From assembly GCA_013202335.1 (NCBI GenBank), contig JABMQR010000372.1, positions 1 to 15,350 on the forward strand: a stretch of 15,350 nucleotides of DNA. The letters are read 5' to 3'. Numbering within the stretch: the first letter of the stretch is position 1; the number at the start of each line of letters is the position of its first letter. A model generated the notes under the pieces. The model was not told the DNA's origin. It ran no database searches and worked only from the letters and a program-made list of their open reading frames with translations. The stretch is from Bacteroidota bacterium (GTDB lineage: Bacteria > Spirochaetota > Spirochaetia > JABMQR01). Shown one piece after another: positions 7,840 through 14,422 of the stretch. The translations under genes and the position numbers were made by a program.

Positions 7840-8924
7840 CCCTCAACCTCCTGTATTTTCTTCCCGGAATCGGCCAGGTCCTTGGTTGCATCACGAAAAA
7901 CCATCTTGTACTGCGCCTTCTCAAGAAAACCTGCAGCCGCGATCAATACAATCATGACACCCTGAATAATGGCAACTATCTCATTCTGGACATCAGATTG
8001 CCGTGACATAAGATCCGCCCCGATTCTGAGATAGGCCAGAAAAAATGCAGCTAAAGGTATATAGGCAGGGTTTCTTCGTGCCAGAATGGCAACAATAACT
8101 CCTGACCATCCGTAGCCGGGAAGCTGCTGCCAGCTAAACCTGCGGTACAAACCCAACAGTTCAATAGAGCCGCCGGCTCCGGCTATAAAACCGCCAATAA
8201 GCTGAGCACTGATTACAACTGCCGCTGTCTTTATTCCGGAATACTCAGCAAAAAGGCTGTTTAACCCAGTCAATCGTGTTTTATATCCCCAGCGGGTTCT
8301 GTAATTAAAAAAGTACATGACCACAATAGCCAGCACTGCGATAATTATGCCAAAATGCACTCGTGTATTCGGTATGATAAAGGGAAGTTTTGCGGTTGCA
8401 AGCAATTTATATGAAACCATTGCCCCGGCATTCGGGTCTCTAAGAAAATAATTAATAAGGTAGAGCCCGAAAAAGAACGCGATATAGTTGAACATCAGGG
8501 ATGATACAAGCTCGCTTGCTCCCCATTTAACTTTGAGGAGAGCAGGAATGCCGCAAAAGACAGCTCCGGTTAATCCACCCACCAGAATAGATACGATAGG
8601 ATGAATTACTACCGGCAAGGTCCATTGAACAGCCACAAACGAGGAGACAACAGCCCCCATGAAAAAAGCGCCTTCAGCCCCAAGGTTAAACTGAGCTGCC
8701 GAGAACATGATACTGACGGCCAATCCGGTAAAAACAAGGGGAATCATCATTTCCAGGACATTCCCGAAGTGTCTCATGCTATCAAGAGGTCCAAATAAAA
8801 AAGCCTTTAATGCGACACCCGGTACATCACTTACCAGAAGGATAGTCACCAATGCAATCGCGAGTGATATTGCAATTGCCAGGACAGAACGTAGTGACTC
8901 AAAAGCAAGTTTTTTATTTTTCAT
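7836..8924 (-). CDS. Nucleoside ABC transporter permease (NupP/PnrD-like)
   Basis: A 362-residue multi-pass membrane protein, the longer of the two BPD_transp_2 permeases. After a short basic N-terminus (MKNKKLAFESLRS) it has about nine or ten hydrophobic segments. Family landmarks include PLVFTGLAVSIMFSAAQFNLGAEG, a block after GGLTGAVFCGIPALLKVKWGASE, TRWGYKTRLTGLNSLFAEYSGI (coupling helix region) and GYGWSGVIVAILARRNP. It overlaps the ATPase gene by 11 bases and the next permease by four. The ribosome-binding site is poor (a GGGGG run about ten bases upstream within the ATPase gene), so translation is probably coupled. It pairs with the adjacent permease to form the nucleoside channel. Confidence 0.95.
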   Translation of the reverse strand: MKNKKLAFESLRSVLAIAISLAIALVTILLVSDVPGVALKAFLFGPLDSMRHFGNVLEMMIPLVFTGLAVSIMFSAAQFNLGAEGAFFMGAVVSSFVAVQWTLPVVIHPIVSILVGGLTGAVFCGIPALLKVKWGASELVSSLMFNYIAFFFGLYLINYFLRDPNAGAMVSYKLLATAKLPFIIPNTRVHFGIIIAVLAIVVMYFFNYRTRWGYKTRLTGLNSLFAEYSGIKTAAVVISAQLIGGFIAGAGGSIELLGLYRRFSWQQLPGYGWSGVIVAILARRNPAYIPLAAFFLAYLRIGADLMSRQSDVQNEIVAIIQGVMIVLIAAAGFLEKAQYKMVFRDATKDLADSGKKIQEVEG

Positions 8925-10473
8925 AGACTATACCCCCAATTTCTTCCGGAGTCTGATGTTTGATACCCAGCATATAGAGCCCAAGCTCTTCCTCGCTTAC
9001 TTTTGAGGCATCCGCAAAAAATGCGGTAATCTCACCCTCATACATAACAATCAAACAGTCAGAAAGTTCCAGAACCTCATTCAGGTCAGCTGAAACAAGC
9101 ATAACCGCTGAATCTTCATCCCGTAATTCAACAAGTCGTTTACGGATAAACTCAGTCGAGCCTACATCAATACCCCTGGTCGGCTGGTCTGCAATAATTA
9201 ATTGAGGATTTGTCGAGAATTCTCTGGCAACAACGACTTTCTGAATGTTTCCACCGGACAGCATGCCTACTTCCTGTAGAGGAGAACTGCATTTTATCTG
9301 GTATTCATCCACAAGCTTCTGTGACAGATTCCTAATAGCTTTAGGTTTTGTAAGTATCTTACCGGTAAAATCCGGCGAATCATATTTATCAGCAAGGACG
9401 TTTTGTTCTATGGTCATATCCTTGGCAACACCGTAGGTCATTCGGTCCTCAGGAATATGGCAGGTTCCAAGATTTCTGATCTCTTTAATTGATTTCTTAT
9501 TCACAACCTCACCCCGGATGGAGACTTCGCCATGTGCAATCCGTCCCAGACCGGTTACTCCCTCAACGAGTTCCCGCTGACCATTTCCTTCAACTCCGGC
9601 GATTCCGAGAATTTCACCCCTCCTCACCTGAAAACTGATTCCCTTAACAGCCCTCTGACCCAAATTATTCGCCATAACCAGATCTTTAACTGAAAGCACA
9701 ATCTCTTTGGGTACTGCAGGATCTTTTTCTACTTCCAGGATAACATCACGACCTACCATCAAACGGGAAATATCAGTTGGGGTAACATCAGCGGTGTTAA
9801 ATGTTCCTTTCATCTGACCATTTCTCATAATGGTAATTCTGTCACAGAGTTCCTTAACTTCATGCAGTTTATGGGAAATAAATATAATAGTATTGCCCTG
9901 TTTTTTTAGAAGTTTAAGCTCTGAGAACAACTCTTTTGTCTCCTGAGGTGTCAGAACAGCTGTTGGTTCATCAAGAATAAGTATTTCAGCTCCGCGGTAG
10001 AGCGCTTTCAGAATTTCTACTTTTTGTTTTATTCCAACAGAAAGGAACTGTACTTTTGCCAACGGATCTACAGAAAGATTATATTTTTCGGCAAGTGCCC
10101 GGGTTTCTTTGATAGCTTTCTGCAAGTCAATTCTTAAGCCCTTTTTCGGCTCCACGCCAAGAATCATATTCTCGGCAACGGTGAGAGAGGGCACAAGCAT
10201 AAAGTGCTGATGAACCATACCAATCCCATTCGCAATTGCGACATGTGGGGAATCGTTTTTAATTTCTGTACCGTTAAGTAGAATCCTGCCTTTTTGGGAC
10301 TCCTCAAGACCGAAAAGAATTCTCATTAACGTAGATTTTCCGGCACCATTCTCACCCACAAGGGCATGAATCTCCCCTTTACGTATGGAAAAATCAACCT
10401 CATTATTTGCAACGATTCCGTTGGGATAAACTTTTGTGATTTGCTCCATTCTCAACAATGCATCATCATGCAT
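8914..10473 (-). CDS. Nucleoside ABC transporter ATPase, two-domain (NupO/PnrC-like)
   Basis: A 519-residue protein made of two fused ABC ATPase domains, as in RbsA, MglA and the BMP-linked nucleoside importers. Domain 1 has Walker A GENGAGKST (40-48), Q-loop region HQHFMLVPSLTV, a variant signature LSVG (144-147) and Walker B ILILDEPTAVLT (D168, E169). Domain 2 has a degenerate Walker A, GVEGNGQRE (about 293-301), an intact signature LSGGN (405-409) and a Walker B in which Gln replaces the catalytic Glu (ADQPTRGID, 428-436). This asymmetry is normal for the family and implies one active ATP site. The protein sits on the cytoplasmic face and powers import. AGGAG lies about seven bases before the ATG. 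It is separated from the binding-protein gene by a 346-base structured spacer. Confidence 0.97.
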   Translation of the reverse strand: MHDDALLRMEQITKVYPNGIVANNEVDFSIRKGEIHALVGENGAGKSTLMRILFGLEESQKGRILLNGTEIKNDSPHVAIANGIGMVHQHFMLVPSLTVAENMILGVEPKKGLRIDLQKAIKETRALAEKYNLSVDPLAKVQFLSVGIKQKVEILKALYRGAEILILDEPTAVLTPQETKELFSELKLLKKQGNTIIFISHKLHEVKELCDRITIMRNGQMKGTFNTADVTPTDISRLMVGRDVILEVEKDPAVPKEIVLSVKDLVMANNLGQRAVKGISFQVRRGEILGIAGVEGNGQRELVEGVTGLGRIAHGEVSIRGEVVNKKSIKEIRNLGTCHIPEDRMTYGVAKDMTIEQNVLADKYDSPDFTGKILTKPKAIRNLSQKLVDEYQIKCSSPLQEVGMLSGGNIQKVVVAREFSTNPQLIIADQPTRGIDVGSTEFIRKRLVELRDEDSAVMLVSADLNEVLELSDCLIVMYEGEITAFFADASKVSEEELGLYMLGIKHQTPEEIGGIVYEK

Positions 10474-10507
10474 AGTATTTCTCCTGTTCTGTCCTGTGAA
10501 TATGAAA

Positions 10508-10532
10508 ATGGGGATGCGGAGTGCACCCCCAT
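10508..10532 (-). terminator. GC-rich hairpin before the ATPase gene; possible partial terminator
   Basis: In the minus-strand RNA, ATGGGG pairs with CCCCAT, extended by a G-U pair and GC-rich pairs to about ten base pairs with a small loop, then followed by TTTTC. It is 35 bases before the ATPase start. Such hairpins after binding-protein genes commonly lower expression of the transporter subunits relative to the binding protein. The T-run is short, so full termination is unlikely. Confidence 0.5.
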
Positions 10533-10537
10533 ACTCA

Positions 10538-10616
10538 TTGCCTGCAAGCGAGGCAAATGTAAAAATTTGCCTTTTACAAGCTTATGTTTTTTTAATAACG
10601 CTATCGATTTTTACAT
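10538..10616 (-). promoter_or_regulatory. Set of mutually exclusive stems (possible attenuator)
   Basis: On the + strand, AGGCAAAT (10551-10558) can pair with ATTTGCCT (10565-10572) or, in part, with TTGCCT (10538-10543). The overlapping ATGTAAAAAT (10557-10566) can pair with ATTTTTACAT (10607-10616), and TGTAAAA (10558-10564) with TTTTACA (10572-10578). These pairings exclude one another, as in attenuators, and lie between the structured element and the hairpin before the ATPase gene. The sequence is AT-rich, so part of this may be chance. Confidence 0.35.
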
Positions 10617-10617
10617 G

Positions 10618-10815
10618 CAACACGAACTCCTCCGTATTGAAGCGTAAACCTCAACTATGCGTAGAACTTACACGCCAGTGTTGTGTCACCCTTCACCTGA
10701 CGTTCTGATACAGCGTTGAACAAATGCCCGAAATACTCATGTACATAAAGTACATTCCGCTTTCTGTGCTTTGCTCGTCTTATCTCAAAACGTCATCTTT
10801 CGGTTGACTCGACAC
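10618..10815 (-). repeat. Structured ~200-nt intercistronic element after the binding-protein gene
   Basis: Read on the minus strand, a long interrupted hairpin begins four bases after the stop codon of the binding-protein gene. GTGTC (10815-10811) pairs with GACAC (10687-10683), TCAACC with GGTGA, TGACGTT (10795-10789) with AACGTCA (10704-10698), then CAAA/TTTG, GAAA/TTTC and finally ATGTAC/GTACAT (10755-10739) around a five-base loop. A second hairpin, CAACAC (10683-10678) with GTGTTG (10623-10618), encloses an inner GCG-TAA/TTA-CGC stem. The regular nesting argues for a selected RNA or DNA structure. No ORF fits. It could be a dispersed repeat of the IS200/IS605 or HEARO/omega-RNA kind, or a message-stabilising structure; I cannot tell which. 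The whole spacer 10474-10819 has no gene. Confidence 0.55.
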
Positions 10816-10819
10816 TAAA

Positions 10820-11923
10820 CTATTTTACAGCGTTTCTTAATGCGTTAAGTTCGTCGGTTGTAAGCCCAAAAGCTGATGAAACAATAATTTCACCATCCAT
10901 GATCTTCTGCTCAACATCAAGAACAAAATCTCTGATATCCTGAGGAACTACACTCTTAAAAATGTCGTTGTCAGCAAGACCAACACACTCTTCGGCAAAT
11001 CCAAGCACTTCTGCTTCACCGTAGGGAGCTGTTCCATCCATGTGCATCTTAACAGCTCGATAAAGTGAATTATCAACTCGTTTTAGAGCGGAAGTTGCGA
11101 TCAAGTTAGCTTTGGCGGGATCGCTGTCAGCAAAAATAAGAGCCTGGTCTGAATCGACACCAATTGCATATCGCTGAACATCTTTTGCTGCATCAAGCTG
11201 TCCAAGACCTGCCTGACCGGCTACGTTGAAACCAATATCCGCACCCTGGTTGTACTGTGCAAGAGCCATCTCTTTACCTTTTGCAGAGTCACTGAATGAA
11301 CCGATATAGGAGATACCAACTTTGATATCTTTATCAACATACTGAACACCTTCAATATAACCAACGAGGAAATCATTGATTACGGGGATGTCCATGCCGC
11401 CGAGAAATCCGACTACTTTATCACTGTTAGCAAGAGGCATGTCTGATAATGTTACTTTTGCAGCCAGTGCACCGGCAACAAAAGATACTTCATTCTGTTT
11501 ATAGCCAATTGAATAGACGTTTTCAAAACCACCGCCGGCATAGTTAACAGCTGTATCAAAAATTACATAATGGTTTTCCGGGTACATCGGAGCAGCAGCT
11601 TCAAGCATTTCAGTCATCTGCCAGGTACCGACAATGATAACATCATAATCTTCTTCAGAAACATCAAGGAGGGTCGGTTCCCATTTTGTCTCGTCATAAC
11701 TCATCTCAATAGTCCTGACTTCAACTTTGTCGCCCAACTCATCTTTAAGCATTTTCAAGCCGTTCTCAGCTGAGTCGAAGAAAGATTTGTCACCAAGAGT
11801 ACCGTTAAGCAGCAGTACAACTTTCACCACATCATCATCCGCAGCCTCTTCAGCTTCACCACCGGCAAAGACCATTCCTGAGACCATCAGCAGGCACATT
11901 AAGAACACTAAAAGTTTTTTCAT
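10820..11923 (-). CDS. BMP/PnrA-family nucleoside-binding protein
   Basis: A 367-residue exported substrate-binding protein of the basic membrane protein (BMP) family, which includes Treponema pallidum PnrA/TmpC, a purine-nucleoside receptor. The signal peptide is MKKLLVFLMCLLMVSGMVFA, followed by a GGEAEEAADDD linker. The mature domain shows the family pattern: GTLGDKSFFDSAENGL (about 41-56), DYDVIIVGTWQM, YSIGYKQNEVSFVAGALAA, VVGFLGGMDIPVINDFLVGY, FNVAGQAGLGQLDAAK and YAIGVDSDQ. The only Cys is in the hydrophobic core (residue 10), so there is no ordinary lipobox. It is probably a free periplasmic protein, unlike lipidated PnrA. AAGGAG lies six bases before the ATG, and a consensus promoter lies upstream. 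It delivers nucleosides to the ABC complex encoded next. Confidence 0.96.
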   Translation of the reverse strand: MKKLLVFLMCLLMVSGMVFAGGEAEEAADDDVVKVVLLLNGTLGDKSFFDSAENGLKMLKDELGDKVEVRTIEMSYDETKWEPTLLDVSEEDYDVIIVGTWQMTEMLEAAAPMYPENHYVIFDTAVNYAGGGFENVYSIGYKQNEVSFVAGALAAKVTLSDMPLANSDKVVGFLGGMDIPVINDFLVGYIEGVQYVDKDIKVGISYIGSFSDSAKGKEMALAQYNQGADIGFNVAGQAGLGQLDAAKDVQRYAIGVDSDQALIFADSDPAKANLIATSALKRVDNSLYRAVKMHMDGTAPYGEAEVLGFAEECVGLADNDIFKSVVPQDIRDFVLDVEQKIMDGEIIVSSAFGLTTDELNALRNAVK

Positions 11924-11956
11924 CCACTTCTCCTTAAGAAAAATTTTTTTAATCTT

Positions 11957-12019
11957 CCGGCATCAGTACATAACCCTGATTTGCTAGCATGCTGAAACCG
12001 GTCGTGCAACAAATTGCAC
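11957..12019 (-). promoter_or_regulatory. Structured 5' leader of the binding-protein operon
   Basis: In the minus-strand RNA, GTGCAA (12019-12014) pairs with TTGCAC (12009-12004) around a four-base loop. Then CCGGTTTCAG (12001-11992) pairs with CTGATGCCGG (11966-11957), with one U-G pair and one mismatch. Both lie between the predicted transcription start (about 12038) and the ribosome-binding site. No known riboswitch class was recognised. Confidence 0.4.
11993..12002. promoter_or_regulatory. LacI-type operator-like site TGAAACCGGT
   Basis: TGAAACCGGT matches the left ten bases of the generic LacI-family operator (TGAAAC, central CG, GTTTCA). The right half is poorly kept (cgtg). It lies about 40 bases downstream of the predicted start, where a bound repressor could block transcription. 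It also forms one arm of the leader stem, so the sequence could instead be kept for RNA structure. Confidence 0.4.
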
Positions 12020-12044
12020 AGTTTTACTAATAATACTGTATATC

Positions 12045-12073
12045 ATTCTAAAACTTGTTTGCATAGATGTCAA
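12045..12073 (-). promoter_or_regulatory. Sigma-70 promoter for the nucleoside operon
   Basis: TTGACA (12073-12068), 17 bases, then TAGAAT (12050-12045) on the minus strand. The -35 is a full consensus match and the -10 matches five of six. The predicted start is near 12038, giving a leader of about 115 bases before the binding-protein ATG. Confidence 0.75.
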
Positions 12074-12117
12074 AAAGAATAACGTATATTTACACAGACA
12101 TTTGCCATATCTGGTTA

Positions 12118-12882
12118 TTATTCAACCCGTGACAGCCAATCAACCATGTTGTTCCAGAACGTTCCATAGTATTTCCATTCAAGAAACTCCTGCGGTCCCC
12201 AGTGAGGCGCACAATCTGACGTGAACGCCGCAGTTCTCCCCTCCCCATACGATCCAACCGCAATGAAGGGATCATTGCCAATAACAGCCAGAAGCTCATG
12301 ATTTCTCTGGCCCTTTTTCATTATTGTCTTATTATACCCGAGAAAATGGGGCCATTCCCCCTCAATACCATCAAATACAGCATGGTTTTTCTGTTCCATG
12401 ACCGTGATTGGGACCAATCCTTCCGGTTTTTCGACTCTGTCATCATACTTCAGTAAATCAACCGGAAGAATTTCGGCAATTACAGTCTCGCCATACCTGG
12501 TCTTTGCGTCGATTCCGGTAAACGACATATACCCGCCGATCATTAGGAATCCACCTCCTCGCTCAACATACTTCTTCAGCTCCTCCAACCTATTCGACTC
12601 ACGTGAACCGTGAATAAACACATTATCTGAGAGGAGCAGTGTGTTTGACCCAATATCAGAGAGAATGACCGCATGGTATTTACCGAGCTCATCAGCTGAA
12701 AAGGGAAATTGTGAAGGCGCAAGATGATTCGGAATGAATGTCACTTCATACCCGCCGGCCTCCAGAGCCCTTTTAAGGTATTCGACCCCTTCTGCATATG
12801 TTGATGTCGTAAATGAGTCAAATCCCTTTACATGAGTAGTGAAGCTCATCCAGGATTCTCCGGCAATTAAAACTTTTTTCAT
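12118..12882 (-). CDS. DUF1355 / glutamine-amidotransferase-like protein
   Basis: A 254-residue protein of the class-I glutamine-amidotransferase-like group PF07090 (DUF1355). Landmarks are MKKVLIAGESWMSFTTH at the start, VILSDIGSNTLLL, GGGFLMIGGYMSFTGIDAKTRYGET, EILPVDL, HAVFDGI and AFTSDCAPHWGPQEFLEWKYYGTFW near the end. At the nucleophile elbow (MIGGYMSF) there is no Cys, so ordinary glutaminase chemistry is not expected. Biochemical function is unknown; relatives often sit beside LacI regulators and sugar or nucleoside uptake genes. I start at the ATG at 12882 because GGAG stands six bases upstream and the next residues are a typical N-terminus. A longer in-frame version from 12960 has no ribosome-binding site. 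It lies between the regulator and the transport operon and is driven by its own promoter, now separated from it by an inserted element. Confidence 0.9.
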   Translation of the reverse strand: MKKVLIAGESWMSFTTHVKGFDSFTTSTYAEGVEYLKRALEAGGYEVTFIPNHLAPSQFPFSADELGKYHAVILSDIGSNTLLLSDNVFIHGSRESNRLEELKKYVERGGGFLMIGGYMSFTGIDAKTRYGETVIAEILPVDLLKYDDRVEKPEGLVPITVMEQKNHAVFDGIEGEWPHFLGYNKTIMKKGQRNHELLAVIGNDPFIAVGSYGEGRTAAFTSDCAPHWGPQEFLEWKYYGTFWNNMVDWLSRVE

Positions 12883-13008
12883 AGCTTCTCCAACAGGATA
12901 AATTTTATCAATTCCAATAATTTTCAGAAAATCATTTTCATGCTCTGCCACCAGAACCAACCTGACTCGTTGCGTCTTCGTGCAGGTCAGGCATTAGTGT
13001 AATATAAA

Positions 13009-13178
13009 TATAGTGTTCACAAGCGTGGATACGGTCTTCCCATGAGAGAAGTAAACGTTTTATCAAATAAGTAAGAACACCTACGACTTCGCCAAAGTAA
13101 GATTGATGGAGTTCAGGATTAACGAATACCCATTTTTCAAACATTTATGTATCTATATCCACGCTTGTGAACACTAAA
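13009..13178. mobile_element. 170-bp MITE-like element with 9-bp target duplication
   Basis: Terminal inverted repeats of 23 bp lie at 13009-13031 and 13156-13178. The inner 21 bp are exact complements (core GTGTTCACAAGCGTGGATA) and only the second outermost base differs. The direct repeat TAATATAAA abuts both ends precisely (13000-13008 and 13179-13187), as expected for a 9-bp target-site duplication. No transposase is encoded inside, so it is non-autonomous. A 68-codon ORF (13144-12938) starts within it and runs out past its left end; it has no ribosome-binding site and is probably not a gene. The element sits in the untranslated leader of the DUF1355 gene. The stretch 12883-13298 otherwise contains only promoter and operator sites. 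The family of the element is unknown. Confidence 0.75.
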
Positions 13179-13179
13179 T

Positions 13180-13208
13180 AATATAAACCATGAAGATCAA
13201 TATGTCAA
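13180..13208 (-). promoter_or_regulatory. Sigma-70 promoter for the DUF1355 gene
   Basis: TTGACA (13208-13203), 17 bases, then TATATT (13185-13180) on the minus strand. The -10 overlaps the right-hand copy of the 9-bp duplication flanking the MITE-like element, so transcription should start near 13173, inside the right terminal repeat, and run through the element into the gene. Confidence 0.65.
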
Positions 13209-13216
13209 ATTGTTTT

Positions 13217-13238
13217 TGAAACTTTCACGTTTGTTTCA
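13217..13238. promoter_or_regulatory. Candidate LacI-type operator, TGAAAC-N10-GTTTCA
   Basis: A perfect 6-bp inverted repeat with a ten-base centre, nine bases upstream of the -35 box of the DUF1355 promoter and downstream of the lacI-type gene. TGAAAC/GTTTCA halves are typical of LacI-family sites, although the spacing here is wider than usual. The left half also forms the tighter palindrome TGAAACTTTCA. Confidence 0.45.
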
Positions 13239-13241
13239 CAA

Positions 13242-13279
13242 CAGAAAAAGAAGTTCTTCATTTCTGGTTTTTCAGAAAT
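13242..13279 (-). terminator. Weak terminator-like hairpins after the LacI-type gene
   Basis: About 20 bases past the regulator stop, ATTTCTG (13260-13266) can pair with CAGAAAT (13273-13279) around a six-base loop. Alternatively TTTCTG (13261-13266) pairs with CAGAAA (13242-13247) around a GAAG/CTTC inner stem. On the minus strand the small GAAG-AA-CTTC hairpin is followed by TTTTT. The stems are AT-rich, so termination would be partial. Confidence 0.35.
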
Positions 13280-13298
13280 TATGCAGGGTGAACAGGTC

Positions 13299-14297
13299 TC
13301 AGGAATTGATATTTTGCATACACGAATTACGTATATTGATTGAAGTAGGCAAGATGATCTTCTGCGGCGGTATTTTATCTCCGTTAATCAGGTCAACCAG
13401 CAGGAAGAAGGCATTTTGCCCCATCTGCAGGGTGGGTTGGGCAATGCTGGTCAGGGAGAGGAGCTTGGAATAGGGCAAATCATCAAAACCGACAATCGAC
13501 AGGTCCTGCGGATATCGCAAACCGGACTCTTTCATCGCCTCAAGTGCACCAAACGCCATCAGGTCATTTGAACCAAAAATTGCCGTAAACGATCGATCAG
13601 CAAATTTATCAACAACCAGTTGTTTGGCTCTCTCCCATGAATACTCACACTCTAGAATATGATCTGACAAGATTTGCTGTCCGACTTCCTTCATAGCCCT
13701 GGAGTACCCAGCAAACCTTTCAGGTTCTGTACTGATATCCTTGCTTCCCCCTAAATAGAGTATCGACTGATGCCCAAGGCTGAGAAGATACTTGGTTGCA
13801 TTATACGCTCCCAGCTCGTTATCGACACCCACATAGTTATGAACCGTTCCAGTTGTCGGTTTTCTGTCCAGAAACACAAGAGGGACAGGTATGGAAATGC
13901 TTTTCTTAAAGTGCATTGGCGGAATAAAGATCAATCCGGAAATATCCTGGTCGATAAGTTGATAAATCTGTTTTTCCGCAAGAACCGGATCATTCTCTGA
14001 TTCACAAAACACCACGTGATAATTGAACGTATATGCGGTATTCTGCACCCCTTTGATAAGGGTTGAGTAGTAGGGGTTGGTGATATCCGGAACAATCAAT
14101 CCAATGGTGTTATATGAACTGGCTCTGGACTCCCTCTTCAGCCGTTTATAACCCAGCAGTGCAACAGCTGATATAACCCGTTCACAGATATCATCACTCA
14201 CCTTGTTCTGGTTGTTCAGAACCCGGGATACTGTTGATACGGACACACCTGCGGCTTCTGCCACATCATAGATTGTTGGGGGCTTCTTAGTGCTCAT
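13299..14297 (-). CDS. LacI/GalR-family transcriptional regulator
   Basis: A 332-residue DNA-binding protein. The N-terminal helix-turn-helix is TIYDVAEAAGVSVSTVSRVLN (about 8-28), followed by a hinge (NNQNKVSDDICERVISAVALLGY). The periplasmic-binding-protein-like core includes TIGLIVPDITNPYYSTLIKG (about 65-84), GLIFIPP, VFLDRKP, YVGVDNELGAYNATKYLLSLGH, a GYSRAM segment, AIFGSNDLMAFGALEAM and SIVGFDDLPYSKLLSLTSIAQP. It resembles RbsR/PurR-type members, which sense sugars, nucleosides or bases. It is the only regulator in the window and TGAAAC-type sites occur at its own promoter and at both downstream promoters, so it most likely controls the nucleoside genes. AAAGGA precedes the ATG. The effector is not known; ribose, a nucleoside or a base are all plausible. 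Confidence 0.95.
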   Translation of the reverse strand: MSTKKPPTIYDVAEAAGVSVSTVSRVLNNQNKVSDDICERVISAVALLGYKRLKRESRASSYNTIGLIVPDITNPYYSTLIKGVQNTAYTFNYHVVFCESENDPVLAEKQIYQLIDQDISGLIFIPPMHFKKSISIPVPLVFLDRKPTTGTVHNYVGVDNELGAYNATKYLLSLGHQSILYLGGSKDISTEPERFAGYSRAMKEVGQQILSDHILECEYSWERAKQLVVDKFADRSFTAIFGSNDLMAFGALEAMKESGLRYPQDLSIVGFDDLPYSKLLSLTSIAQPTLQMGQNAFFLLVDLINGDKIPPQKIILPTSINIRNSCMQNINS

Positions 14298-14327
14298 ACC
14301 CTATCCTTTTGGATTTTTCATCATGCC

Positions 14328-14356
14328 ATCATAAACTCAACACTGATTAGTTTCAA
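14328..14356 (-). promoter_or_regulatory. Sigma-70 promoter for the LacI-type gene
   Basis: TTGAAA (14356-14351), 17 bases, then TATGAT (14333-14328) on the minus strand, about 30 bases before the ATG. The -35 overlaps a TGAAAC half-site (14355-14350), which would allow autoregulation. Confidence 0.65.
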
Positions 14357-14383
14357 GGCGTGCTATAAAACACCATTGTGACG

Positions 14384-14402
14384 CTGTGTTTGAATCACAC
14401 AG
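14384..14402. repeat. Small inverted repeat upstream of the regulator promoter
   Basis: CTGTGT (14384-14389) and ACACAG (14397-14402) are exact complements with a seven-base centre, about 28 bases upstream of the -35 box. It could be a binding site for another regulator. It is not followed by a T-run on either strand. Confidence 0.35.
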
Positions 14403-14422
14403 TCTTAAAGCTGACAGAACAG

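Noticed and set aside
8914..10473. Inactivated ATPase because of degenerate Walker motifs in the second half
   Set aside because: The RbsA/NupO-type fused ATPases normally have one degenerate site, so this is ordinary for the family.
10366..10708. Two overlapping + strand ORFs (10366-10647 and 10436-10708) in the spacer before the binding-protein gene
   Set aside because: They overlap the ATPase gene and structured repeats, have no ribosome-binding site and show no recognisable protein features.
10618..10815. Group II intron fragment, because the minus strand begins GTGTC
   Set aside because: No domain V-like hairpin with the AGC/AGY triad and GNRA loop pattern was found, and the long single hairpin does not match intron architecture.
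11957..12019. Purine riboswitch in the leader of the nucleoside operon
   Set aside because: The purine aptamer needs a three-way junction with conserved core bases and two kissing loops; only two simple hairpins are visible.
12938..13144. 68-codon minus-strand ORF as a small gene
   Set aside because: It has no ribosome-binding site, starts inside the 170-bp inverted-repeat element and runs out through its left terminal repeat into host sequence, so it looks like an accidental chimera.
13009..13178. Integron attC site, suggested by the long inverted repeat
   Set aside because: The ends lack the GTTRRRY/RYYYAAC core signatures, the arms are nearly perfect instead of imperfect with extrahelical bases, and there is an abutting direct repeat, which fits transposition better.
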